Source: Aquibium pacificus
GTDB taxonomy: Bacteria > Pseudomonadota > Alphaproteobacteria > Rhizobiales > Rhizobiaceae
Assembly: GCF_040839445.1 (NCBI RefSeq)
Contig: NZ_JBDPGJ010000001.1
Span: 372,001 to 436,000, forward strand
Direction: 5' to 3'
Length of the DNA: 64,000 bases
A program made the position numbers and the translations under genes. The notes beneath the pieces were generated by a model. It worked only from the letters and a program-made list of their open reading frames with translations. It was not told where the DNA came from and searched no databases. Of this stretch, positions 29,063 through 38,056 are shown one piece after another (the first letter of the stretch is position 1; the number at the start of each line of letters is the position of its first letter).

Positions 29063-30517
29063 TCATACGGATTGGCGGTCACGAACGCGCATCTTGATGT
29101 GTTTGGATTCGCGGAAAGCCTCGATACCTTCGCGTCCAAGTTCGCGGCCGATCCCGCTCATCTTCCAGCCGCCGAAGGGGGCCTGAAGCTCGCTGGTGTC
29201 GTTGACGTTCACGCCCACGGCTCCCGCTTCGATCCGCTCCGCCATGCTCCAGGCTCGTTCGAGATCGCCGGAATACACATAGGCAGCGAGACCGAAAGGG
29301 AGGGCGTTCGCGACCCGCAGGGCTTCGGCGTCGTTCTCGACCGGACGGATCGCGGCGAGGGGTCCGAAGGTTTCCTCGGTGAGGGCGAGCGCATCGTCGG
29401 GCACGTCGTCGACCAAGGTCGGTTCGAAGAAGTAGCCTTTGTCGTAGCTATCGCCGTCGGGTGCGTGCCCGCCAGCGAGAACTTTTCCTCCACGCCGGAC
29501 GGCGTCGGAGAGATGGTTCCTCACTCGCGTCCGGACACTCTCATTCAGAACGGGACCATAGAGAACACCCGGTTCAACGCCGTGACCCAGCCTGATCTTG
29601 CGGGTCTCTTCGGAGAGCGCCTCCGCGAAGGCCTTGTGAATTCCACGCGACACCAGGATCCGATTCACCGCAATGCAGATCTGGCCCATGTTGGAGAAAG
29701 ACCGTCGCGCTGCCGCTGCAGCGGCCTCCACGGGATCGGCGTCGTCCAGGACGATGAAGGGGCACTGACCGCCGAGTTCCAGCGAAAGGCGCTTCAGGTT
29801 TGACGCGGCCGCGCGCATGATGGATTGACCGGCCGGGACCGATGCCGTCGCGGTGATCATGCGGATGTCCGGGTGCTCGGCCAACGCGGCTCCGACTTCC
29901 GGTCCCGTGCCGGGGATGTCGTTCAGTACGCCCGCCGGCAGACCCGCGTCGGCGAAACACTGGACGACCTGTCCGATCGCGAGCGGCGTCTCGTGCGGCG
30001 GTTTCACCACCAGCGTGCAGCCGGCCGCAAGCACCGGTCCGACCTTCCAGGCATAGAGATCGACGGGATAGTTCCACGGGACGATGCCACCGACGACGCC
30101 GACGGGCGCCGTGGTGACGAGGCTGCGGATGTCGGACCTCGCCGAAGGGCGTATCGTTCCGCCGAGGCGGCGCCCTTCCTCCGCGTAGTAGCGGATCACC
30201 TCGACGCCAAACAGGATCTCCTTCTTCGAGTCGGGGACTGGCTTGCCCTGTTCGCGCGTCAGCAGATTTGCGATGGCATCGACTCGCTCCGCAATGAGAT
30301 CGGCTGCCCTGTGCAGGATGCGCGCGCGCTGGTCGGCATGGGTCTCGGCCCAGCCGGCGAGCGCCTTTCCAGCCGCGGCAACGGCGTGATCGACGTCGGC
30401 GCGATCGGCAATCGCACTCGTTCCGACCTTCCCGCCCGTCGCCGGATCGTTGATGACGACCTGCCGGCCGTCGCCCGCGTCGACCCATGCGCCGTCGATG
30501 TAGAGTCTGCGTTCCAT
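29063..30517 (-). CDS. NAD(P)-dependent aldehyde dehydrogenase
   Basis: The ATG at 30517 gives 484 residues; the 659-residue reading to 31042 runs across the SIS gene and is spurious. Signature sites are WNYP near 148, general-base Glu247 in LELGGQCPF, nucleophile Cys281 in NMGQICIAVNR, and FGPLAAI. The usual FTGS(T/E) cofactor loop reads ITATASVPAG. Final gene of the ten-gene minus operon that starts with the GntR regulator at 38819. Likely oxidises an aldehyde formed from the imported sugar or nucleoside; substrate unknown. Confidence 0.92.
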   Translation of the reverse strand: MERRLYIDGAWVDAGDGRQVVINDPATGGKVGTSAIADRADVDHAVAAAGKALAGWAETHADQRARILHRAADLIAERVDAIANLLTREQGKPVPDSKKEILFGVEVIRYYAEEGRRLGGTIRPSARSDIRSLVTTAPVGVVGGIVPWNYPVDLYAWKVGPVLAAGCTLVVKPPHETPLAIGQVVQCFADAGLPAGVLNDIPGTGPEVGAALAEHPDIRMITATASVPAGQSIMRAAASNLKRLSLELGGQCPFIVLDDADPVEAAAAAARRSFSNMGQICIAVNRILVSRGIHKAFAEALSEETRKIRLGHGVEPGVLYGPVLNESVRTRVRNHLSDAVRRGGKVLAGGHAPDGDSYDKGYFFEPTLVDDVPDDALALTEETFGPLAAIRPVENDAEALRVANALPFGLAAYVYSGDLERAWSMAERIEAGAVGVNVNDTSELQAPFGGWKMSGIGRELGREGIEAFRESKHIKMRVRDRQSV

Positions 30518-30522
30518 CTCGC

Positions 30523-31293
30523 TCACCGTGCCTTCAGCCGCCGCCACAGTTCTTCGTAGTTCTCGTCGTTCTGGCGGTTCGCGGCTTCCTTGCCGGTCGT
30601 GTTCGGGTTGACCATCACGTAGGGTTTGACGCCGCGCTCGACGAGCTTCTCGGCGGTCAGGGAGACGATCGCGTGCGCGATCGCGATGGTGACGCTGGTC
30701 GAACTCGCTCCGACGGGATGCTCCAGCCCGTCGATCTCGAGGGCGGCGTCGGCCTTGGGTATGCCGGTGTCGATCACGACGTCGGCGACTTCGAAGAGCC
30801 GCTTGCCGGACGAGTGGCGGGAGGGTGTGCTGGACGAGTGGGGAATGGACGTGACGCCGACCACCTTCATCCCGCGTTCCCTGCATTCCAGAGCGATGTC
30901 CATGATCACGGCGTTGATGCCGGAATGGGAGAAGAGGATCATCGTGTCGGCGGGATCGACCTGGTGCGACCGCATGATGGCCTTGCCGTAGCCCTCCTGG
31001 GCATGGATGAAGCGATACTGCCGCGCGCCCATGTCGCCCCACACGTGGTGGAACGAGATCATCGTGCTCTCGACGATCGGCCGGAAGCCGACGACCGTGC
31101 CGGTGCGCGGGAAGGTCTCCAGCGCCGGCAGTGCGCCGTGGCCTGTCCCGAAGGTGAAGACGAGCTTTCCGGAGGCGATGCTGGCGGCGCTGTGCTCGGC
31201 AGCCTGCGCGATTGCTTCGGCTTGCGTGCTGCGGACTGTCTCCAGCCGTTCGGCGAGGGATCCGAAATAGCGATCGAGGAGCGAGGATGACAT
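30523..31293 (-). CDS. SIS-domain phosphosugar isomerase-like protein
   Basis: The 256-residue cytosolic protein is a single sugar-isomerase (SIS) domain of the UPF0309 type: FTFGTGHGALP with the phosphate loop, ILFSHSGINAVIMDIA, VVGVTSIPHSSS and VNPNTTGKEAANRQND. SIS domains bind phosphosugars; most are isomerases and some are aminases or regulators. It is separated from the aldehyde-dehydrogenase gene by 5 nt and from the phosphorylase by 35 nt. With the kinase and phosphorylase upstream, a sugar phosphate isomerase role is likely, not proven. Confidence 0.86.
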   Translation of the reverse strand: MSSSLLDRYFGSLAERLETVRSTQAEAIAQAAEHSAASIASGKLVFTFGTGHGALPALETFPRTGTVVGFRPIVESTMISFHHVWGDMGARQYRFIHAQEGYGKAIMRSHQVDPADTMILFSHSGINAVIMDIALECRERGMKVVGVTSIPHSSSTPSRHSSGKRLFEVADVVIDTGIPKADAALEIDGLEHPVGASSTSVTIAIAHAIVSLTAEKLVERGVKPYVMVNPNTTGKEAANRQNDENYEELWRRLKAR

Positions 31294-31328
31294 TTCGCGT
31301 TCCTTCTTCTGAATGTTCCTGGAGATGA

Positions 31329-32096
31329 TCAGGCCGGCAGCGCCGCGAGCGTGTCGAGCGCGACTTCGAACAGTTCGACCTCGGCTTCGGCCATGGCGCT
31401 CTCGCCGATCTTTACCTGCGTGTGCGCGTCGACGGTGGCAACGCAGAGAGTGGAGGCGCGCGCGCCTAGAACCCGCGCGGCGACCAGCAAGGCGGACGTC
31501 TCCATGTCGGTGCCGATCAGCCCCATGCGCTCGATGTCCTTCTTCAGGCTGCCGATCATCTCGCGCCGCGCGCCGGAAAGCCCGAACATCTCGGTATAGA
31601 AGCCGTCATAGGTGCCGAAGATGCCGGCGTGCCAACGACGCGAGCCTTCGCCAAGCCGCTTGCGCAGCGCGGTGTTCAGGGCGAAGTCGGCTATGGCCGG
31701 ATATCCGAGCGGGGCGTAGGTATCGGAGGTTCCATCCGCGCGAAGCGCGCCGTCTGCCAGCACGAACTCTCCGACCGCAGCGGGTGGAATGGCCATGGCC
31801 GTGCCGATCCTCAGGAAGGTGCGAATGCCGAGTGCGTAGAGCTCGTGCAGCACGATCGTGGCGATCGGCGCTCCCATACCGAAGGCCGTGGCCGTAACGC
31901 GCCGGCCTGCCCGCACGCCTGTCACCGTGCGCAGGCCCCGGTTCTCCGGCAGGAAGACTGGATCCTCCAGGTGATCGGCAATGCGCGCGATCCGCGCTGG
32001 ATCGCCGATCAGGATGGCGGCGTCGCCCACGTCCTCGCGGCCGACGCCGATATACCAGGCGCGATCCGATGTTTCTTCTTTCGTCATGCTAGGCAC
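31329..32096 (-). CDS. Nucleoside phosphorylase family protein (PNP/UDP type)
   Basis: A 255-residue protein with the nucleoside-phosphorylase fold: GVGREDVGDAAILIGDPARI (phosphate loop GDP), ATAFGMGAPIATIVLHELY, FLRIGTAMAIPPAAVGEFV and a late METSALLVAARVLGARA with the Met-Glu-x-Ser ribose/base motif. Family members split ribonucleosides with phosphate into base and ribose-1-phosphate. The PfkB gene overlaps its ATG by 8 nt. A substrate such as uridine, inosine or another nucleoside is consistent with the neighbouring BMP transporter. Confidence 0.87.
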   Translation of the reverse strand: MPSMTKEETSDRAWYIGVGREDVGDAAILIGDPARIARIADHLEDPVFLPENRGLRTVTGVRAGRRVTATAFGMGAPIATIVLHELYALGIRTFLRIGTAMAIPPAAVGEFVLADGALRADGTSDTYAPLGYPAIADFALNTALRKRLGEGSRRWHAGIFGTYDGFYTEMFGLSGARREMIGSLKKDIERMGLIGTDMETSALLVAARVLGARASTLCVATVDAHTQVKIGESAMAEAEVELFEVALDTLAALPA

Positions 32097-32967
32097 TTTC
32101 CATGAGGTTTGTCTGCCGCGCGCCCAACAGGGCGCCGGCCGCGCGATGACCGGCCTCCACCACAGCGCGCATGTCCGTCTCTCCCTTGGCCAGAGCCGCG
32201 ATCACGCCGCCGGCAAAGGTGTCGCCCGCGCCGGTCGGGTCGGAGCATTCGATGGGTGAGGTGGACACGCTCGTCATGACGCCGTTCCGCTTCAGGACGG
32301 CGCCGCCACGGCCTTGGGTCTCGAGGACGATCTGCCCGGCGCGGATGTTCGATGCGCCGGCATGCGCGGTGGCGAGAAATCCCTTCTCGGCCTGGCTGTG
32401 GAAGACCAGGTCCGCGCGCAGGGCGAGCCGGGAGGCGAGATCCGGTGGCAACGCACGCGGATCATTCTTGACGATCCAGGCGAGCTTGGTTTCCGGCCGG
32501 AGTGCCTCCAGCGCCGCTTTCGTGGCTCCGATCGGGCCGATCGTGACGCAAAGCCAGCCGGCTTCCACGATAAGCCGGGTCTGCGCCGCGGAGAGCGTCA
32601 GGTCCGCCGGCATGCCCGGTTCGTAAAGGCAGGAACAGCCTCCATGCGGATCGTAGGCAAGAATGGCCATGGGCGTCCGCGCGCCGGAGACTATCTCTAC
32701 ACCGCCCGTCGGAATGTGCCTGGATCGGAGCTGTTCGACGTAATGCTCACCAGCCTGATCGTCGCCAACCCAGCTGACCGGAACGGCGTTGACGATCCCC
32801 CCGGCCACCAGCGCGGCGGCGACATAGGCGGGACTGCCGCCAAGCCGCGGCCAGGCGTCCTCGCTTCGCGAGACGATCGTCGACGTCCGGCCTGGGGTCG
32901 GCACGGAGTCGAGCATCGCGACGTGATCGAGGCTCGCATATCCCGTGATGGCGACCGTTGCGTTCAC
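32089..32967 (-). CDS. PfkB-family carbohydrate/nucleoside kinase
   Basis: The 292-residue kinase has the ribokinase-like fold: opening GYASLDHVAMLDSVPTPGRT, a glycine-rich WPRLGGSPAYVAAAL, and the catalytic anion hole DPTGAGDTFAGGVIAALAKG near residue 245 whose Asp is the catalytic base. PfkB enzymes phosphorylate ribose, fructose, adenosine or other nucleosides with ATP. The ATG overlaps the cysteine-hydrolase stop by 4 nt. It likely works beside the phosphorylase and SIS protein; whether it acts on the nucleoside or on the sugar is undecided. Confidence 0.88.
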   Translation of the reverse strand: MNATVAITGYASLDHVAMLDSVPTPGRTSTIVSRSEDAWPRLGGSPAYVAAALVAGGIVNAVPVSWVGDDQAGEHYVEQLRSRHIPTGGVEIVSGARTPMAILAYDPHGGCSCLYEPGMPADLTLSAAQTRLIVEAGWLCVTIGPIGATKAALEALRPETKLAWIVKNDPRALPPDLASRLALRADLVFHSQAEKGFLATAHAGASNIRAGQIVLETQGRGGAVLKRNGVMTSVSTSPIECSDPTGAGDTFAGGVIAALAKGETDMRAVVEAGHRAAGALLGARQTNLMESA

Positions 32968-33527
32968 GACAACAGCTCCACTGCCTCATCAAGAGGGACG
33001 ACACGGCCCATGTAGCGGTCGATGTCCTCGAGCGAGGCTTCCGCGAGATGCGGCCGGTTGGAGTTGGTCGCTTCGCGCGGAACGACCGGTTCGAAACCGC
33101 TGGCAAAGGCGTCCTGCGCCGTGGCTCGAATGCAGACGTTGGTCTTGACGCCCGCGATGACGACGCGGGTGACATTCTGCTCGTGCAGGAAGAGCGCGAG
33201 GTCGGTCGCGAAGAAGGCGCTGAAGCGGCGCTTGTAGACCACGGTTTCGTTCGGCCCGTGCGGGGCGAAGTCGTCGAAGAACGCCGCGTCGTGAGCTCCT
33301 TCCAGATGGTGGATCGGCAGCTTGCGCCACTCGAAATCCTCGAACCCCTTCCGGTGCCGCTCGACGGCATGAACCACGATCGCGCCGGATCGGCGCGCGG
33401 CATCCCGCAGGGCGCGCATGGGTTCGAGCACGTCCTCGACGCCAGGATAATGATTGGGGTGTCCGACCTCGAAGAAGGAGTTGATCACATCCACCAGGAT
33501 GAGCGCGGTCTTGTCCGGTTTGGCCAT
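32964..33527 (-). CDS. Isochorismatase-family cysteine hydrolase
   Basis: The ATG at 33527, overlapping the permease stop by one base, gives 187 residues. The catalytic triad is Asp13 (LILVDVINSF), Lys99 (VVYKRRFSAF) and Cys132 (GVKTNVCIRATAQDA), the isochorismatase/nicotinamidase pattern. Members cleave amides such as nicotinamide, ureidoacrylate or N-carbamoylsarcosine, or vinyl ethers. In this operon it may remove an amino group from a base released by the phosphorylase. The long frame up to 33974 runs into the permease and is spurious. Confidence 0.88.
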   Translation of the reverse strand: MAKPDKTALILVDVINSFFEVGHPNHYPGVEDVLEPMRALRDAARRSGAIVVHAVERHRKGFEDFEWRKLPIHHLEGAHDAAFFDDFAPHGPNETVVYKRRFSAFFATDLALFLHEQNVTRVVIAGVKTNVCIRATAQDAFASGFEPVVPREATNSNRPHLAEASLEDIDRYMGRVVPLDEAVELLS

Positions 33528-34426
33528 CACGACCTTCCTCTCGCGCGCGAACGGCGCATTGTGATGGCCATCGCGGTCAGAACGACGATGACCATGGCGT
33601 AGGGGAGTATCTGCACCAGTTCGGCCGGCACGCCACGGCCCTGCATCCTGATCTGGAAGGCATCGAAGAAGCCAAACAGGAGCGCGCCGAGCGCAGTCGG
33701 CCAAGGGTGACTGCGGCCGAAATAGAAAGCGGCGAGTGCAATGAAGCCTCGGCCCGCGGTGATGCCCTCGTTGAATATCCCGACAACGCCGATCGATAGG
33801 TAGGCCCCGGCAAGTCCGGACATCGCGCCGGCGAAAACGGTCGAGGCATCGCGCAGGGCAAGGGGCGCCAGTCCGAGGGCGCGTGCCGCCTGAGGCGCAG
33901 CTCCCGCCGCGCGCAAGCGCAGCCCGAGCCGGACGCGGCGAAGGAACCAGGCGGTCGCCGGAACCATGATCCACGCAGCCCAGGTGAGAGGATCATGTCC
34001 GGACAGCACGGCGCCGAGGATCGGCACGTCTGCCACACCCGGGATGACGATCTCCGGCAGGCGGGCGACGTCGGGTAGGTTGAGCGTGCCCGAGGTTCCG
34101 TAGGCCGATTTGAGGAAGAAACGCACCAGCCCCGCGACGGCGATGTTGAAGCCCAGGCCGACGATGATCTCGTTCGCCTCCAGACGGGTCACCGCCAGGG
34201 ACATCAGGAGGCCGAGCAAGGCGCCGATGGCCGCGGCGCCGACGAGCGCCGCCATCCAGCTGCCGCTTTCGGACGCAACGATCAAGCCGACCAGCGCGCC
34301 TGCCAGCATCATGGAATCCAGGCCGATGTTGACGATGCCGCCGACGCGGTTGATCAGGCCGCCAAGGGCTGCGAGCAGCAGTGGCGTCGTCATGACGATC
34401 GCCGCGTGGATGATATTGTCGATCAT
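33527..34426 (-). CDS. BMP/sugar-type ABC transporter permease (second)
   Basis: The ATG at 34426 gives 299 residues with about eight hydrophobic helices. GGIVNIGLDSMMLAGALVG and LGLRLRAAGAAPQAARALGL are the signature of branched-chain/sugar permeases such as BmpB or NupQ. The frame reading on to 34846 belongs to the other permease's shadow. Its stop overlaps the hydrolase ATG. Pairs with the 350-residue permease upstream. Confidence 0.9.
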   Translation of the reverse strand: MIDNIIHAAIVMTTPLLLAALGGLINRVGGIVNIGLDSMMLAGALVGLIVASESGSWMAALVGAAAIGALLGLLMSLAVTRLEANEIIVGLGFNIAVAGLVRFFLKSAYGTSGTLNLPDVARLPEIVIPGVADVPILGAVLSGHDPLTWAAWIMVPATAWFLRRVRLGLRLRAAGAAPQAARALGLAPLALRDASTVFAGAMSGLAGAYLSIGVVGIFNEGITAGRGFIALAAFYFGRSHPWPTALGALLFGFFDAFQIRMQGRGVPAELVQILPYAMVIVVLTAMAITMRRSRARGRS

Positions 34427-35475
34427 GCCGCAGGTTTCCTGCGTGCGAAGATCCAGCCGAACCGCGCCACGGCGAAGATCATCACCATGCCCTGCAGCAC
34501 GTTCACGATTTCGATCGGAACGTCGGAGAAGAGCTGGATCGTCGCCCCCGACGTCGCGAGCGCTCCGAACAGGATGGCGGCGAGAAGGATGCCGACCGCC
34601 GAACCGCGTCCGAGCAGGGCGACGGCAATGCCGGTGAAGCCGTATCCGGGCGAGAAGCCGGACACAAAGCGGCCGACGGTGCCGAGCGCGTGGATGCCGC
34701 CGGCGATGCCGCCAATGGCGCCCGAGAGAAGCATCATTTTGATGATCAGCATGGGAACATCGATACCGGACGCGATCGCGAAGCGCGCGTTGAGGCCGGC
34801 GATGCGCGTCTCGAAACCCGAGGCCGTGCTTCGATCCCACAGCCAATAGAGGACGAGCAGCGCGATTGCTATCAGGAAGCCTGCGTTCAGGGTGGATGGC
34901 GGCATCAGCTTGGGAAGGCGCGCGGCCGCGTCGACCATGGGCGTCGCGGAATTTGCGGAACCCGGCGCGAGCAGCGGTCCGTTCACAAGATAGGCCGTCA
35001 GGCTGATCGCGATGAAGTTGAGCATCAGCGTCGTGACGACTTCATCCACATCCAGCCGCGCCTTCAGTACGCCGGGAAGCAGCATCCACAGCGCCCCGAT
35101 CACCACCGAAGCGGCCAGAGCGAACGGGACGAGAACCGCCGCGGGCAGCCCCACGAATGTGAATCCCACATAGGCGGCGGCCAGGCCGCCGACGAAGACG
35201 CAGCCTTCCACCCCGACATTGAAGGCGCCGGCGCGGAAGGCGATGGCCGTCGCCAGCCCGGTCAGTATTAACGGAGTAGAGGCGGCGAGGGTGGCTGCGA
35301 TCCGCTTGACGCCGCCGAAGGATTCGATCGCGAGGAGCCTGTAGACGTCGAACGGATTGTGGCCTGCCAGTGCCAGAATGACCGCGGCGGCCAGAACGGC
35401 GATGAGGAGGGGGAGAAGGGCGCCCGCCAGCCCGCGCGCGACCCCGCCGGATGCTGCGACCGCGGGAGTGCTCAT
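34423..35475 (-). CDS. BMP/sugar-type ABC transporter permease (first)
   Basis: Start at 35475, overlapping the ATPase stop by 4 nt, gives 350 residues with about ten hydrophobic segments. AIAFRAGAFNVGVEGCVFVGG is the typical nucleoside-ABC permease motif, followed by LKARLDVDEVVTTLMLNF and AGLNARFAIASGIDV. This permease type pairs with a second permease (33527) and a double ATPase, as in nucleoside importers (BmpABCD, NupABC). Confidence 0.9.
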   Translation of the reverse strand: MSTPAVAASGGVARGLAGALLPLLIAVLAAAVILALAGHNPFDVYRLLAIESFGGVKRIAATLAASTPLILTGLATAIAFRAGAFNVGVEGCVFVGGLAAAYVGFTFVGLPAAVLVPFALAASVVIGALWMLLPGVLKARLDVDEVVTTLMLNFIAISLTAYLVNGPLLAPGSANSATPMVDAAARLPKLMPPSTLNAGFLIAIALLVLYWLWDRSTASGFETRIAGLNARFAIASGIDVPMLIIKMMLLSGAIGGIAGGIHALGTVGRFVSGFSPGYGFTGIAVALLGRGSAVGILLAAILFGALATSGATIQLFSDVPIEIVNVLQGMVMIFAVARFGWIFARRKPAA

Positions 35476-37007
35476 GCCGTGCTGCCCAGCATCAGGCGGC
35501 CGATCTGCTCGATCCTCGCGGAGGAGCGCGTCACCTCGCCCGAACGGCGACCCCCATAGAGGACGACGATGCGATCGGACAATGCGATCAGTTCCTCGAG
35601 TTCTTCCGAGATGACCAGGATGGCGCCGCCGCGATCGCGAAAGTCGAGCAGGCACTGGTGGATGAAGGCGATGCCATGGATGTCCACGCCGCGCGTCGGC
35701 TGGCAGGCCAAAAGGAATTTTGGATCGCCGTCGAGTTCGCGCGCAACGGCGACACGCTGCTGGTTGCCGCCCGACAGGCTTCCCGCCGGCAGGTCGGACG
35801 AAGCGCGCTTGACGTTGTAGCGGTCGAGAAGGTCGTCCACATGGCGCGCGATCGCCTTGCGCTTGAGGACGCCGGAACCGCAGAACTCGGGCCAGCGATG
35901 GTGGCCGGCGATCGCATTCTCGCGGATCGGTGCGGAAAGGCAGAGCCCTTCGGCTGCCCGGTCGGGGCTCAGGTAGGAAAGACCCCGCCTGCGACGCTCC
36001 GTCAGCGAAAGCTGCGTGACGTCGGTACCGCCAAGGCTGATTTTCCCGGCGCTCACTTCACCGAGGCCGGTGATCGCGAGAGCCAACTCGTCCTGTCCAT
36101 TTCCGGCAATGCCGGCGATCCCCACGATCTCCCCGGCATGCACCGCGAGATCGAGATCGCGTAGCCGTTCGTTGCCTGCCACATCCCGCGCCGTGAGACT
36201 CTTGATCTCTAGGATCACAGGCCCGGCTTTTCCGTCCCGGGCCTTTGGCTGGGTGAGCACCTCGCCGATCATCATTTCGGCGAGGATATCCTTGCTGGCC
36301 TCCGACGATGGAAGGCTCGCCACCTTCCGGCCGTTGCGGATGACGGTGATGTCGTCGGCCACATCCATTACTTCATCCAGCTTGTGGCTTATGAAGATGA
36401 TGGTGCGGCCTTCGTCACGTAGCTTGCGCAGCAGGGAAACCAGTTCCCGCACCTGGGCAGGTGCGAGGACGGCGGTTGGCTCGTCGAGGATCAGCACGTC
36501 CGCGCCGCGATAGAGCAGGCGCAGGATCTCGACGATCTGGCGAACGTGGACCGGCGCGTTGTCGACGATCATGTCCCAGTCGAGCGCGACGCCCGCTTCG
36601 CGTTCGAGTTCGCGGGCGGCTCGGAGGGCCTGTGCGCGGTCTATCCTTCCCAGCCGGTCGGTCGGTTCGTGCGACAGGACGAGATTCTCGAGCAGGGTCA
36701 GGCCGGGAACGAGCATGAACTCCTGGTGGACCATGCCGATCCCGTGATCGAACGCATCGGCCGGACCGGCGAATGTGACGGGCTGCCCGTCCACGAGAAC
36801 GCTGCCCCCATCCGGCCGGTCGAGGCCCTGAAGAATGCGCATCAATGTGGACTTGCCGGCTCCGTTGCCGCCGACGATCGCGTGCACCGTGCCGCGCCTG
36901 GCGTCGAAATCGATGCGGTCATTGGCAACGACCGGTCCGAACCGCCTGGTCACGCCACGCGCACCCAGGCGGTTCGGCGATGCCGGAGCTTGTCGCTGAG
37001 CAGTCAT
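35472..37007 (-). CDS. Two-domain ABC ATPase of BMP/nucleoside-type importer
   Basis: The ATG at 37007 gives 511 residues. Domain 1 (about 14-245) has Walker A (GGNGAGKST), a Q-loop region (VHQEFMLVPGLT) and Walker B (VLILDEPTAVL). Domain 2 (about 270-500) has an altered Walker A (GIAGNGQDE), signature LSGGNQQRVAVAREL and a degraded Walker B region (LLACQPTRGVD). This double ATPase layout is that of sugar/nucleoside importers. Domain 2 lacks a normal Walker A, as is common in the class. It follows the BMP-protein stop by 14 nt. Confidence 0.93.
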   Translation of the reverse strand: MTAQRQAPASPNRLGARGVTRRFGPVVANDRIDFDARRGTVHAIVGGNGAGKSTLMRILQGLDRPDGGSVLVDGQPVTFAGPADAFDHGIGMVHQEFMLVPGLTLLENLVLSHEPTDRLGRIDRAQALRAARELEREAGVALDWDMIVDNAPVHVRQIVEILRLLYRGADVLILDEPTAVLAPAQVRELVSLLRKLRDEGRTIIFISHKLDEVMDVADDITVIRNGRKVASLPSSEASKDILAEMMIGEVLTQPKARDGKAGPVILEIKSLTARDVAGNERLRDLDLAVHAGEIVGIAGIAGNGQDELALAITGLGEVSAGKISLGGTDVTQLSLTERRRRGLSYLSPDRAAEGLCLSAPIRENAIAGHHRWPEFCGSGVLKRKAIARHVDDLLDRYNVKRASSDLPAGSLSGGNQQRVAVARELDGDPKFLLACQPTRGVDIHGIAFIHQCLLDFRDRGGAILVISEELEELIALSDRIVVLYGGRRSGEVTRSSARIEQIGRLMLGSTA

Positions 37008-37021
37008 TCGGCGGGTTGAAC

Positions 37022-38056
37022 TTACTTGAGATAGTCGGGATAGCCCTGATCCACGACGTTCCACACCTTCACCTTGCCCGAGAGAATGTCCTGCTTGGCC
37101 TGTTCGACCTTTTCCAGGATTTCGGCCGGGATGATGTCCTTCGTGTGCTTCATCTCGGAGAGGCCGACGCCGTTCTCCTTGAGCCCGAAGGTGATGGTTT
37201 CGCCGCCCGGGAACTCGCCCTTGGCATAACCCTTGACGACTTCCTCGACGGCAACGTCCGTGCGCTTGATCATGCTGGCGAGAACCGCGCCCGGAGCGAT
37301 GCCGTCCTGGTCGGTGTCGACGCCGATCGCATAGTGACCTTCCTCTTTCGCGGCCTGAATGACGCCCATTCCGGTGCCGCCGGCGACCTGGTAGACGATG
37401 TCCGCGCCTTCCTCGAACATGGCTTTCGCCATCTGGAGCCCGATCGACGGGTCGCCGAAGTTGTTGGAATAAGCGACCTTTACCTCGACGTCGGGATTGG
37501 CCGCCTTGGCGCCCTCGATATAGCCGGCGATGAACTTGTCGATGCCGGCCGACTTCGTGCCGCCGATCACGCCGATGATCGGCTCGGGATTGATGCCCTT
37601 GATGGAGTCGTCGATCGTCACCAGGGCCGCGAGCGTGCCGGCCAGGTAGGAGCCTTCCTGTTCCTGGAAGAGGACCGAGGCAATGTTGTCTCCCTCGCGC
37701 ACCTGGTTGAGGATGACATAGTCGGTGTCCGGGTAATCCGGGGCCACCTCGACCATCGGTTCGCCATGGGAGTATTCGAGGTCGACGATGAGACCGAACC
37801 CTGCATCGGATGCGCGGCGTAGGATCTCGGCGGCCTGTGCCACGACGTCGTCGGACTCCACGGCGCGACCCTCGATCCCGGTTTCCTCGATGGCGCGCTG
37901 GAAGCCGGAGTTGGCGAGGTCGTTGTAGGACTGGTCGCCCAATCCGCCCTGCGCGACGATCAAAGCCGCGCGCTTGTCCTGCGCCGATGCCTCAGTTGCT
38001 CCAAGGCCCGAGGCGAGGGCCAAGGAAGCCGCGCTGATCAATGCCAGTCTGTTCAT
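37022..38056 (-). CDS. BMP-family ABC substrate-binding protein
   Basis: The ATG at 38056 gives 344 residues beginning with a signal peptide (LALISAASLALASGLGATEASAQ). The mature part is a basic-membrane-protein-type binding protein: GGLGDQSYNDLANSGFQRAI, GVIGGTKSAGIDKFIAGYIE, VYQVAGGTGMGVIQAAKEEG, and GVDTDQDG near the ligand pocket. BMP proteins typically bind nucleosides such as guanosine, adenosine or uridine, sometimes autoinducer-like sugars. The reading frame extends upstream into the GntR gene; the real start lies there. Confidence 0.92.
   Translation of the reverse strand: MNRLALISAASLALASGLGATEASAQDKRAALIVAQGGLGDQSYNDLANSGFQRAIEETGIEGRAVESDDVVAQAAEILRRASDAGFGLIVDLEYSHGEPMVEVAPDYPDTDYVILNQVREGDNIASVLFQEQEGSYLAGTLAALVTIDDSIKGINPEPIIGVIGGTKSAGIDKFIAGYIEGAKAANPDVEVKVAYSNNFGDPSIGLQMAKAMFEEGADIVYQVAGGTGMGVIQAAKEEGHYAIGVDTDQDGIAPGAVLASMIKRTDVAVEEVVKGYAKGEFPGGETITFGLKENGVGLSEMKHTKDIIPAEILEKVEQAKQDILSGKVKVWNVVDQGYPDYLK

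Noticed and set aside
29063..31042. A 659-residue frame that would extend the aldehyde dehydrogenase
   Set aside because: The extra N-terminus is out of frame with the SIS gene it overlaps and has no family similarity; the ALDH starts at 30517.
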